Part shown: positions 6,593 through 13,875 of the stretch, piece by piece
Numbering within the stretch: the first letter of the stretch is position 1
How the letters are laid out: every line of letters starts with the position of its first letter
Assembly (NCBI GenBank): GCA_913057885.1
Contig: CAJXOI010000005.1
Location: 1-14,112 of the forward strand
Direction of reading: 5' to 3'
DNA: 14,112 nucleotides
DNA from: an uncultured Micavibrio sp.
Lineage (GTDB): Bacteria > Pseudomonadota > Alphaproteobacteria > Micavibrionales > UBA1664
The notes under the pieces: generated by a model
The model's database searches: none
The model's input: only the letters and a program-made list of their open reading frames with translations
Told to the model about the DNA's origin: nothing
Translations under genes and position numbers: made by a program

Positions 6593-7260
6593 TGCACTAT
6601 TCTTCTATATTCATTATGCTGGTTCTGGTGGCGTTTTTGTCTTTTGGCGTGCGCATTGGTGAAATTGTTATCACAGTGCAAAATCAACCTGTGCAGGTTC
6701 TTGCGGCCAGTGCCGTTGCCGCCGAAGATAAAGCAGCACAAGAAGGTGCGCCTGATGTCGATATTCCCGAAGGTTTGACAGAGGACGACCCCGCTCCCCT
6801 CCCTGACGATGAGTGGGCTGACCCAATTACATTGGATATGGAATTTACCGAGACGCAGGCTCGTGTTTTGGAAGAGCTTAAAGAGCGGCGGGCGTCGTTG
6901 GATCAACGCGAAAACCGTGTTTCCCAGCGCGAGGCATTATTAACCGTGACAGAACAACGCATCGAAGAAAAAATTGCCGAGCTTGAGGCGATCCGTACTG
7001 AGATAACAGATTTGTTAGGGCAACAGTCTGAGGCAGAGGAAGCGCGGATGATGTCCCTTGTAAAAATTTATGAAGGTATGAAACCTAAAGAGGCTGCCGC
7101 CATTTTTAATGATCTGGATATGGACATTTTGTTGCAAGTTGTAGGGCGTATGTCTGAGCGACGCACAGCACCAATTTTGGCCGCGATGGATATTCAAAAA
7201 GCGCAGGAACTCACAACTTTATTGGCGGAACAGAAACAGTTGCCGGCACTCCCCGAATAA
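6592..7260 (+). CDS. motE: MotE-like periplasmic motility protein
   Basis: The 222-residue protein has an N-terminal hydrophobic segment (about 5-27, signal anchor or signal peptide), a Pro- and acid-rich linker (50-82), a strong coiled coil (about 84-145: LEELKERRASLDQRENRV, EQRIEEKIAELEAIRTEI) and a C-terminal domain resembling the MgtE N-terminal fold (about 150-215: VKIYEGMKPKEAAAIFNDLD, LQVVGRMSERRTAPILAAMD). This is the MotE arrangement. In Sinorhizobium meliloti, MotE is a periplasmic chaperone for the motility protein MotC. AGGAAAGG precedes the start, which overlaps the previous stop by one base. A MotC-like client is not obvious here; the large secreted repeat protein at 9699-12671 is a candidate by context only. 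Some databases label such proteins magnesium transporter MgtE, which would be misleading, as the transport domain is absent. Confidence 0.82.
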   Translation: MHYSSIFIMLVLVAFLSFGVRIGEIVITVQNQPVQVLAASAVAAEDKAAQEGAPDVDIPEGLTEDDPAPLPDDEWADPITLDMEFTETQARVLEELKERRASLDQRENRVSQREALLTVTEQRIEEKIAELEAIRTEITDLLGQQSEAEEARMMSLVKIYEGMKPKEAAAIFNDLDMDILLQVVGRMSERRTAPILAAMDIQKAQELTTLLAEQKQLPALPE

Positions 7261-7264
7261 AAAA

Positions 7265-7289
7265 AGAGGCATACAGCTGTACAACCTCT
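7265..7289 (+). terminator. Weak hairpin after motE
   Basis: AGAGG (7265-7269) pairs with CCTCT (7285-7289), and the interior holds a palindrome TACAGCTGTA (7272-7281). A T-rich stretch follows but not directly. It may attenuate readthrough from motE into cheY. The stems are short, so the call is weak. Confidence 0.25.
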
Positions 7290-7295
7290 GTGCTA

Positions 7296-7324
7296 TTTAC
7301 CTTTTCTTCATTAAACTTTATCAT
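7296..7324 (+). promoter_or_regulatory. Candidate sigma-70-type promoter of cheY
   Basis: TTTACC (7296-7301) and TATCAT (7319-7324) are separated by 17 bases, matching TTGACA/TATAAT at 4 and 5 of 6 positions. It lies in the 104-base motE-cheY gap, the longest same-strand gap in region 3, and would give an untranslated leader of about 34 bases. AT-rich sequence makes chance matches likely. Confidence 0.35.
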
Positions 7325-7364
7325 ATTATTCGGAGAATATTTTTTAAAGGTCAGGACGGGAACT

Positions 7365-7736
7365 ATGAACACAAATATGAAAGTTTTAATTGTTGATGAT
7401 TATAATACGATGTTACGCATCATCCGCAATCTTTTGCAGCAAATCGGATTTAAGGATATTACAGAGGCAGCCGACGGCGAGGAGGCTTTGGAAAAGTTTA
7501 ATGCTGATGATTTTGGTTTGGTTATATCCGATTGGAATATGGAACCTATGAGTGGATATGATCTGTTAAAATCAATCCGTGCTGGCAATAAAAATGCCAG
7601 CGTTCCTTTTATAATGATCACTGCTGAAAGTAAGACTGAAAACGTTATTAAAGCCAAACAGGCAGGGGTTAGCAATTATATTGTGAAACCGTTTAATGCC
7701 GAAACCCTTAAGGGTAAAATCGAGAGCGTTTTATAA
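7365..7736 (+). CDS. cheY: Chemotaxis response regulator CheY
   Basis: This is a single-domain receiver of 123 residues and should carry the chemotaxis signal from CheA to the FliM motor switch. The key residues are all present: acidic pair D11-D12 (LIVDDYNTM), phospho-acceptor D56 (VISDWNMEPMSG), switch Thr T86 (MITAES), aromatic Y105 and Lys K108 (NYIVKPF). There is no output domain. I chose ATG 7365 because AGGACGGG (7353-7360) sits 4-5 bases upstream; the frame is open from a GTG at 7290, but the additional sequence is not receiver-like. cheZ follows 23 bases later. A cheY next to cheZ and motor genes rather than with cheA suggests this copy serves the flagellar motor directly. A CheY paralogue with another role cannot be excluded. 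Confidence 0.88.
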   Translation: MNTNMKVLIVDDYNTMLRIIRNLLQQIGFKDITEAADGEEALEKFNADDFGLVISDWNMEPMSGYDLLKSIRAGNKNASVPFIMITAESKTENVIKAKQAGVSNYIVKPFNAETLKGKIESVL

Positions 7737-7759
7737 CTTGCACCCTGGAAGACATAGTT

Positions 7760-8323
7760 ATGAGTAAATACAGCCGCGAACAAGTCATGGACACAATCTC
7801 CTCTGTCATGAGCAAAGTGGAGGGGGAGCAGGCGGAATCTCTGCGCCATGTACGCGATGAGCTAGCCGCCCTTGCGAAAACGATCGAAGATATGCATACC
7901 GAAATCTTGGCAACGCGAAGCCATGATGTCAGTGATATTCATATTCCAACGGCAACAGATGAATTAGATGCCGTTGTTGGTGCAACTGAGCAAGCGAGTG
8001 CGAAAATTATGGACTCTGCTGAAGTTATTCAAGGGCTTGCGGATCAGGCAGATGAAAAGCTTAAAGCAGCCTTGATGGACGAGACCACAAAGATTTTCGA
8101 AGCCTGCTCATTCCAGGATATAACGGGTCAACGTATTACCAAGGTTGTAAAAACATTGCGTGATATAGAAGGGTCAGTTGGAAATCTATTACATCTTTTT
8201 GGTGGCAAGCCAGTCGATTTTCAACCCCTTGAAGATACGCGCGATGAAGATGAAAAGTTAAAAAATGGCCCACAACTCGAAGGACAAGGCGTATCGCAAG
8301 ACGATATTGATAAGTTATTTTGA
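7760..8323 (+). CDS. cheZ: CheY-P phosphatase CheZ
   Basis: CheZ removes the phosphate from CheY-P to end the motor-switching signal. The 187-residue protein is largely helical. The active-site stretch CSFQDITGQRITKVVKTL (116-133) corresponds to enterobacterial FQDLTGQ, with D120 and catalytic Gln Q124 in the expected places. A variable acidic linker (about 150-176) leads to the C-terminal peptide GVSQDDIDKLF, the CheY-docking tail of the family. That tail strongly resembles the ILNQDEIDSLL motif of FliM in this window, in line with knowledge that CheZ and FliM tails bind one face of CheY. The start at 7760 follows GGAAG. The stop codon TGA overlaps the TTG start of the next gene. Confidence 0.9.
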   Translation: MSKYSREQVMDTISSVMSKVEGEQAESLRHVRDELAALAKTIEDMHTEILATRSHDVSDIHIPTATDELDAVVGATEQASAKIMDSAEVIQGLADQADEKLKAALMDETTKIFEACSFQDITGQRITKVVKTLRDIEGSVGNLLHLFGGKPVDFQPLEDTRDEDEKLKNGPQLEGQGVSQDDIDKLF

Positions 8324-8952
8324 TCAGACAACGTCATAAAGTTTTAGACGATATTCAGGCCGCGCTCAGCGGATCAACACTTCTGGCCCTATCGTTATTC
8401 ATTATTTTATTGGCTTTTTTCATTGTTTTAAACGCTATATCCCATTTTGCCCAACCCAAAGTTGACGCCGCATTTGATTCTTTGGATTTGACTTTTGCTG
8501 CGAATATTTTGCCCAACCCGGCACAAGAAGAGATTATGGCCGAAAACCAACCTGATGAGGGCGGTGAGGGTGACTCGCTTGAGGATATGCAGGATATTCT
8601 AAGGTCAATCCTGCCCGGTTTAAATGTGCAATTAAATGACAATCCCACTGCGGGACAAACAATGGCTATCCGTATACAAAAAGAACAATTTGAAAAACTA
8701 TCAAAACAATTAATTCCACTTATAGTTCGGATCATGAATATTAAGGATAATGACCAGGAATTTTATGTCAAGGTTACTTCATATGTGCGTAATCCGCTCT
8801 CTGAGGATGCCCGAAAAAGCATTAATATTATTGATTTTTATAAGGATGAAATGGCCCAGCGCGGCATTACGGGTCCACGCATTAAATTGGCAATTGAACG
8901 CGGTAACCCTGCATTTTTATCTTTTGAATTCCGAAAGGGGCGCGGCCTATGA
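8320..8952 (+). CDS. MotB/OmpA-like single-pass membrane protein (first of two)
   Basis: The 210-residue protein has a short cytoplasmic N-terminus, one membrane helix (about 19-41, LLALSLFIILLAFFIVLNAIS) and a periplasmic part. The region about 100-208 looks like a divergent OmpA/MotB C-terminal fold: YVKVTSYVRNPLSEDARKSINI, FYKDEMAQRGITGPRIKLAI and a final GNPAFLSFEFRKG strand. The Asp that binds the proton in the MotB helix is absent; the matching region reads SGSTLLALS. It is therefore unlikely to be a working ion-channel subunit by itself and may be an accessory or partner of the next gene. The start is TTG at 8320, overlapping the cheZ stop by 4 bases (TTGA); an in-frame stop at 8311 leaves almost no alternative. 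The end overlaps the next start by 4 bases (ATGA). Family placement is moderately sure, function not. Confidence 0.65.
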   Translation: MIRQRHKVLDDIQAALSGSTLLALSLFIILLAFFIVLNAISHFAQPKVDAAFDSLDLTFAANILPNPAQEEIMAENQPDEGGEGDSLEDMQDILRSILPGLNVQLNDNPTAGQTMAIRIQKEQFEKLSKQLIPLIVRIMNIKDNDQEFYVKVTSYVRNPLSEDARKSINIIDFYKDEMAQRGITGPRIKLAIERGNPAFLSFEFRKGRGL

Positions 8953-9671
8953 CGGATGACAATCAATCCAATAAAAATGATGACATTGCTTTTAAGCAAA
9001 AAAAAGATGATATTCAAACAAAACAAAATCTGATTATCCAAACGCGTAAAGATAGTGCGAATTCAGCGTTTAAAAACACCGCATCTGGGCCGCCCATATG
9101 GTTGATTTCATTTACAGATGTGATCGCGTTGATGCTGACATTCTTCGTCTTGCTCTATTCAATGACGAACCCTGATCCCGAAAAATGGGATCGCAAAATT
9201 GGCATTACGGAATTTGCCCAGGCTGATTTTAGTGGTGCGCCAAATTTTGCAGGAAGTAGCGAGGGCGTCAATCTGGATCGGCTCAGCTATAATCAGGGTG
9301 AAAACCTCGATTATCTTGAGGCCGTTTTGGAAGAGGTCATGACCAACGCTGACCGAAGGTTTGTTTTGGTGGAGCGTCGTGAAAACACAGTATCCATGGT
9401 TTTTAATGATATTGACCCGAATGATGAAGGATTGAAAAGGTTTCTCAATCGTTTGACACCAACGCTTAATTCCCTTGAGAATCAACTGGCGATTATTGCC
9501 GATGCCGACAACAAATCTAATTTTTCTCTGATACAAGAGATTGCACAGGCCTTAGTAGAAAATGGATATGAGCGCCATTTTGTTTTAGAGATGAGCGAAG
9601 CCCCAAGTGTGAAAAACGCGGCCTTTATTATCTCTGTTCAACAAGATGATGGGCGTCGAATAATTCGTTGA
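8949..9671 (+). CDS. MotB-like protein with plug-type N-terminal helix (second of two)
   Basis: This is a 240-residue protein with a Lys-, Asn- and Gln-rich cytoplasmic N-terminus (1-46), then the motif PPIWLISFTDVIALMLTFFVLLYS (48-71). This matches the MotB N-terminal membrane segment, including an Asp (D57) at the place of the MotB proton-binding Asp. The periplasmic part (72-240) is shorter and more divergent than the OmpA-like domain of MotB: only a degenerate LQEIAQALVENGYERHFVLEM-like core is visible (about 192-216), and I see no clear peptidoglycan-binding signature. The start ATG overlaps the previous stop by 4 bases, implying coupled translation and a possible two-protein complex. 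No motA lies in the window. It could be a true stator subunit, a specialised paralogue, or a stator-associated protein. Confidence 0.68.
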   Translation: MTDDNQSNKNDDIAFKQKKDDIQTKQNLIIQTRKDSANSAFKNTASGPPIWLISFTDVIALMLTFFVLLYSMTNPDPEKWDRKIGITEFAQADFSGAPNFAGSSEGVNLDRLSYNQGENLDYLEAVLEEVMTNADRRFVLVERRENTVSMVFNDIDPNDEGLKRFLNRLTPTLNSLENQLAIIADADNKSNFSLIQEIAQALVENGYERHFVLEMSEAPSVKNAAFIISVQQDDGRRIIR

Positions 9672-9698
9672 TAAATATGATCGGGTCTGGTTGTAGGC

Positions 9699-12671
9699 GT
9701 GCGGTCAGTGTATAAATATTTTATGCGTTTTGTTTTCTTCCTGATGATGATTGCGGCTTTGGCTTGGGGGCATGGGGCTGATGCGGCTGATATGACGGTT
9801 TTTAAACGCGATCTGTATGACCGAATAACCATCAATAATGCAGGTGAAGGCGCCATAGGTGTGACTGATAATGTTATAACGGTTCCTGCGCAAACAGTTT
9901 CAGAGCAAGAGCTGAATGACAGTGTATTGCAATCTCGTACACTCAGTAATGCGATGTTTTCTGATGGTTCGATTACACTGAACTTAAATCAAGCCGTAAC
10001 AGATACACGTCATTTTCGTATCGGAAATCGCATAATTTTAGATATTTTTTATGATGCTGAAATTTTAAGCGCCATACCAAGCCGCGAGCCACAAGATGCC
10101 GCGCAAGCAGAAGCGCAAGGCAGGCCCCAACAAATTGAAGCGTCGGCTAACGAACCATCACCTGTCCCGGATGTCCTGGCTGTTAACGATGATACAGTAA
10201 CTGAGGAAGATGATGACATCGATGGTGTTCTTGAGGTTGTTGAAGATGAACCGGCGCCGGAGTTAACTGTTGCTGCATCACGTCCCCCTCTGGCAGACGA
10301 GACGATTGTAACTGTATCATCGACTGTTCCATTTGGGTTGGCAGTTTTTCAACGTTTTGGCCGTTTGTTTGTTATTACGGATCAAGAAGACATGGCTATC
10401 CCCCCTCAAGTTTCAGGCAACGGTTCGGAATTGGGATGGTCCTTCACAGAAGTCCCTATCGAAGATGGGAAGGCATGGATGATGCCTGTGCCTGATGGGA
10501 CTTTTGTAAGGCCTGAGGGTAAAGGGTTGCTTTGGCGTCTTATTATTTCAGACACTGATCCTGACTTAGACACAGGCGATATTCGTCGACGTCTTTCCGA
10601 CCCCGCGAATTTAAAAATTGATATTTTAATGCCGTTATCATCATCACTGTTGCGGTTTGTTGACCCCGACTACGGTGATGCATTGGCCATTGTTACTGTA
10701 AAAAATGCTTCTGCGCGAATGCTGATTGAATATGATTTTGTGGATTTTGATATTTACCCTGCCGAAGTCGGGGCCGTGATCAAGCCTGAAACAGATGGAA
10801 CACGTATTGAATCGGCATCTCAGTTTGTTACGATCACGAATAATCAAGCAATGACAGTTGCGTCGACCTCACAAAATCCTGTAGTTGAAGCTTATCTTGA
10901 AGGTGCGGTTAAGGAATTGGGGGATCGGCGTAAAACGGTTACAACATTAGATCGTATATTCTTCTTTACGGATTGGGGTGGTGGAATTGAACCACATGAA
11001 TATGTCGAAAAACGGCAGGAGCTGGATAATTTTTTAACGCTTTCTCCGCCTGAGGACAAATTAAGTGTCCTTCTGGATTTGGTCAAATTGACTTTGTCCC
11101 AAGGAATGGGGCAGGAAACATTAGGGTATCTTAAACTGGCTGATGAAATGAATGACCAGATTGCAGATACGTCCGAATATCAGGCCCTTAAGGGGGCCGC
11201 GCATTTCCTAGCGCATCAGCATGATCTGGCAGCACGTCATTTTGGGTCTGAGACATTAAATAATATTTCCGAGGCACGGTTATGGTATGCGGCGTCGCTT
11301 GCGGCCCTTGGGGATTATGAGCAAGCGATGGAAGTGTATGATGACAATGCGACGCTCACATCTGTTTATCCGCCATCAATGGTCTTAGCGGTTAATGCGC
11401 CCCTGGCTCTTGCGGCTTTGAACGAAGATATGGGGCAAAAAGCTTTGGATTTTACGGAATTGATGGATAATCAAGATGTTCTCAGCACGCCCGAGGCACG
11501 CGCCACAGTTGCATATTTAAAGGGGCGGGCACAATCGGTCACAGGGCGGCCGGATGAAGCGATTTCTAATTTATATAAAGCATCGCGTGGCGATAAGCTT
11601 GGTCCCTTTGGTATCCGAAGCGAGATGTTGCTTATTCAAGACGAGCTGGCGCGGGAAGTCATTGAAATGGAAGAAGCCATCCGCAGGATGGAAAGGCTCA
11701 GGTTTGCGTGGCGTGGAGACAGGCTTGAAACGGAAATTCAAGAAGCACTTGGCGATCTTTATATTCAAAACGGTGAACCACGTAAAGGATTGGCAATTTT
11801 AAAACGTGCCGCAACAAACACTGTCTCGCCCATAGAGCGGCGTGCAATTGTCCGCATGATGGCCGATGCTTTTAAATCCATTTTTATTGGCGAGCAATTC
11901 GAACAGACAGACCCGCTTGTGGCTGTGGCGGTTTATGATGAGTTTAAAGAACTGACGCCAGTCGGCGCGGAAGGAAACCAATTGATTGATCGATTGGCCG
12001 ATACATTAATGAGTGTCAATTTGATGTCTCGTGCCACCCGCGTTCTTCAAGACAAAGTTGACCGTCTGGGCGGTGGGCAAGATGCGATTAATACGGCGTT
12101 GCGCATTGCACGGATCCAATTATTGGATCGTGAACCTGAAAACGCGCTTGATACACTGGCGTTGCTTGACCGCATGGTCGCAGAATATGATGGAGAAGAT
12201 AAAAGAGAGATGAATCGTCAAATCGTTCTGCTTAAGGCGAATGGACTGGCTGACACTGGGCAACCGGAACAAGCCTTATTTATGACTGAGGGATTGGATG
12301 ATACGGACGAAGTAATCCGCCTTCGTATTGATACGGCCTGGAAAACAGGGCAATGGGTTGCGGCATCTGATAATCTGTCAAAATTGATCGCGCGACAAAA
12401 TATCTCATCCTCAAATCCACCGACAAACGAACAAGCGCAGTTGATTCTTAATCGCGCTGTTGCGCTAAGCCTCTCTAACCAATACGACGCCTTACAACGC
12501 TTTGCCGCGCAATATGACCGTGTGATGAAACAAACGCCGTCTTATCGCACATTTTTGGTTGTGACGCGCCCACAAAATATTTCCAACCTTGCTGACCGCG
12601 AGACATTATTGGATGTGACGTCCGAAGTGGATTTATTTAAAGACTTTTTGGAAAACGAAGTTGAGGAGTAA
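9699..12671 (+). CDS. Large secreted protein with N-terminal beta domains and C-terminal TPR-like repeats
   Basis: The protein has 990 residues. An N-terminal signal peptide is clear (hydrophobic core about 10-23, likely cleavage after ADA, 27-29), so it should be periplasmic or outer-membrane bound. Residues about 31-125 and 195-290 look beta-rich (RHFRIGNRIILDIFYD is AMIN-like), split by an acidic, Pro-rich linker (about 130-200). From about 450 to 980 it is a run of paired amphipathic helices of TPR type, for example LWYAASLAALGDYEQAMEVYD and LGDLYIQNGEPRKGLAILKRA. I chose GTG 9699; ATG 9723 would also keep a signal peptide. It lies 27 bases after the MotB-like pair and ends region 3. I infer a periplasmic scaffold for the motor or stators, possibly a client of MotE. 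No enzyme motif was seen. Confidence 0.78.
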   Translation: MRSVYKYFMRFVFFLMMIAALAWGHGADAADMTVFKRDLYDRITINNAGEGAIGVTDNVITVPAQTVSEQELNDSVLQSRTLSNAMFSDGSITLNLNQAVTDTRHFRIGNRIILDIFYDAEILSAIPSREPQDAAQAEAQGRPQQIEASANEPSPVPDVLAVNDDTVTEEDDDIDGVLEVVEDEPAPELTVAASRPPLADETIVTVSSTVPFGLAVFQRFGRLFVITDQEDMAIPPQVSGNGSELGWSFTEVPIEDGKAWMMPVPDGTFVRPEGKGLLWRLIISDTDPDLDTGDIRRRLSDPANLKIDILMPLSSSLLRFVDPDYGDALAIVTVKNASARMLIEYDFVDFDIYPAEVGAVIKPETDGTRIESASQFVTITNNQAMTVASTSQNPVVEAYLEGAVKELGDRRKTVTTLDRIFFFTDWGGGIEPHEYVEKRQELDNFLTLSPPEDKLSVLLDLVKLTLSQGMGQETLGYLKLADEMNDQIADTSEYQALKGAAHFLAHQHDLAARHFGSETLNNISEARLWYAASLAALGDYEQAMEVYDDNATLTSVYPPSMVLAVNAPLALAALNEDMGQKALDFTELMDNQDVLSTPEARATVAYLKGRAQSVTGRPDEAISNLYKASRGDKLGPFGIRSEMLLIQDELAREVIEMEEAIRRMERLRFAWRGDRLETEIQEALGDLYIQNGEPRKGLAILKRAATNTVSPIERRAIVRMMADAFKSIFIGEQFEQTDPLVAVAVYDEFKELTPVGAEGNQLIDRLADTLMSVNLMSRATRVLQDKVDRLGGGQDAINTALRIARIQLLDREPENALDTLALLDRMVAEYDGEDKREMNRQIVLLKANGLADTGQPEQALFMTEGLDDTDEVIRLRIDTAWKTGQWVAASDNLSKLIARQNISSSNPPTNEQAQLILNRAVALSLSNQYDALQRFAAQYDRVMKQTPSYRTFLVVTRPQNISNLADRETLLDVTSEVDLFKDFLENEVEE

Positions 12672-12687
12672 AAATTTTATTTATACT

Positions 12688-12720
12688 TCTATAATTTTAA
12701 ATAATATGTCAAATTATAGG
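12688..12720. terminator. AT-rich inverted repeat between convergent operons
   Basis: CTATAATTT (12689-12697) and AAATTATAG (12711-12719) are perfect 9-bp arms around a 13-base loop, with one further T-G wobble outside. It lies in the 67-base gap between the rightward repeat-protein gene and leftward fliP, where a shared bidirectional terminator would be expected. The stem has only one G-C pair, so as a hairpin it would be weak. Confidence 0.35.
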
Positions 12721-12738
12721 CATTGAAATCTGCTAGTT

Positions 12739-13590
12739 TTACTCCGCCGCGGGAAGTGGCAGGGACTGGTCAAAACTTTGGATCAATGATCCCGCAACAA
12801 GATACCATCCATCGACAAGCACAAAAAAGATGATTTTGAACGGCAGGGATATCATGACCGGTGGTAGCATCATCATTCCCATCGACATCAAAATAGACGC
12901 AGTGACCATATCAATAATCAAAAACGGCAAGAAAAGAATAAAGCCAATTTCAAACGCTCGCCTAAGTTCAGAAATCATAAAGGATGGTATGACAACGGTC
13001 ATGGGCAAATCCATCGGGGTGTCGACAACAGGTGTTTCGCTAAGCTCGACAAAAAGCTGAAGGTCTTTTTCTCTCGTATGGGCTAACATAAAGGTTTTAA
13101 AAGGCACCACACCGCGTTCCAAGGCTTCGACCTCTGTAATTTCCTGATTTAGCAGTGGTTCCAGAGCTTGGTCATAGGCAGCCTTAAACGTAGGAGCCAT
13201 AATGAAAAAAGTCAAAAATAATGCCAGAGAAATCATCACCGTATTGGGTGGGGTTTGTTGCACACCCATGGCGGTCCTAAGGAAAGAGAGAACAACGACA
13301 ATCCGCGTGAAGGATGTCATCATAATCAATATTGAGGGTGCTAACGAGAGAACGGTCAAAAGACCAAGAAGTTGAACCACGCGTCCTGTCAAAGTCTCAT
13401 TTCCACCCGCTCCTAGACCATCCGGCGACGCCAAATCCAATGTGATCGATTGGGCATTCGCGTCTGTAATCCACGCCAATACCATGGTCGTGATAAAAAG
13501 AATGATAGTTGAAATGCCCCAAAATCTGAGTGATTTTATCGCCGCAGAAGGTTTGTCTTCGATGTCACGCTTTGCAAAGCCACTATTCAT
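12739..13590 (-). CDS. fliP: Flagellar type III export gate protein FliP
   Basis: FliP forms, with FliQ and FliR, the membrane export gate for flagellar proteins. The 283-residue protein has a basic N-terminus, a signal-peptide-like hydrophobic segment (about 23-46, ending in ANAQ), and the FliP core. Signatures are MTSFTRIVVVLSFLRTAMG with QQTPPN (91-116), a helix ISLALFLTFFIMAPTF, and the C-terminal block PSFMISELRRAFEIGFILF, LPFLIIDMVTASILMSMGMM and LPFKIIFFVLVDGW (202-262). A cleaved signal peptide is a known trait of FliP. The ATG at 13590 lies inside the end of fliO (8-base overlap), implying coupled translation; the roughly 20 residues before the hydrophobic segment are a slightly long N-region. 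The gene ends the leftward export operon. fliQ and fliR are not adjacent here. Confidence 0.95.
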   Translation of the reverse strand: MNSGFAKRDIEDKPSAAIKSLRFWGISTIILFITTMVLAWITDANAQSITLDLASPDGLGAGGNETLTGRVVQLLGLLTVLSLAPSILIMMTSFTRIVVVLSFLRTAMGVQQTPPNTVMISLALFLTFFIMAPTFKAAYDQALEPLLNQEITEVEALERGVVPFKTFMLAHTREKDLQLFVELSETPVVDTPMDLPMTVVIPSFMISELRRAFEIGFILFLPFLIIDMVTASILMSMGMMMLPPVMISLPFKIIFFVLVDGWYLVAGSLIQSFDQSLPLPAAE

Positions 13591-13873
13591 TGTCTGTATC
13601 TTTATACGTCTTAGGACTTTGTAAGTCCGTTTTAACTACAGTGTTGCCGTTTTGCCCTAAAATGACAAGATGGTCTTTCTCGTCACACCTCAGAATCACT
13701 GCCTTGGTCTTACTATCAATCATACGATGTTCCATGATTTTAATCCGGTTGTTGGTACCTTTGACTCCGGATTGCACCTCATTCAATTTTTTGAGGATAA
13801 AATATAATAGTCCCATCAATGCCAAAACAAAGGCGAAGGCAACTATAAATTGCAAATAATATTGTAAATCCAA
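13583..13873 (-). CDS. fliO: FliO-like flagellar export accessory protein
   Basis: FliO is a small membrane protein that helps assemble the FliP gate. The 96-residue product has one membrane helix near its N-terminus (about 8-27, FIVAFAFVLALMGLLYFIL) and a small soluble beta-type domain (about 42-85: NRIKIMEHRMIDSKTKAVIL, then DHLVILGQNGNTVVKTDL), the usual FliO layout. Its place directly before fliP supports the name, since FliO sequences diverge strongly. The start appears to be TTG at 13873, with GAGGA about 9 bases upstream inside the end of the preceding gene; there is no ATG before the membrane helix. The preceding stop is only 2 bases away, and the 3' end overlaps fliP by 8 bases. Confidence 0.83.
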   Translation of the reverse strand: MDLQYYLQFIVAFAFVLALMGLLYFILKKLNEVQSGVKGTNNRIKIMEHRMIDSKTKAVILRCDEKDHLVILGQNGNTVVKTDLQSPKTYKDTDNE

Positions 13874-13875
13874 AG

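Noticed and set aside
6592..7260. Reading of motE as a magnesium transporter (MgtE)
   Set aside because: Only the MgtE N-terminal-like fold is present, behind a coiled coil and a signal segment; the membrane transport domain is missing.
9688..9702. Second GG-N10-GC spacing resembling sigma-54 before the repeat-protein gene
   Set aside because: Only TGG and 3 of 4 TTGC bases match, and transcription would start downstream of the GTG start codon; read as chance.
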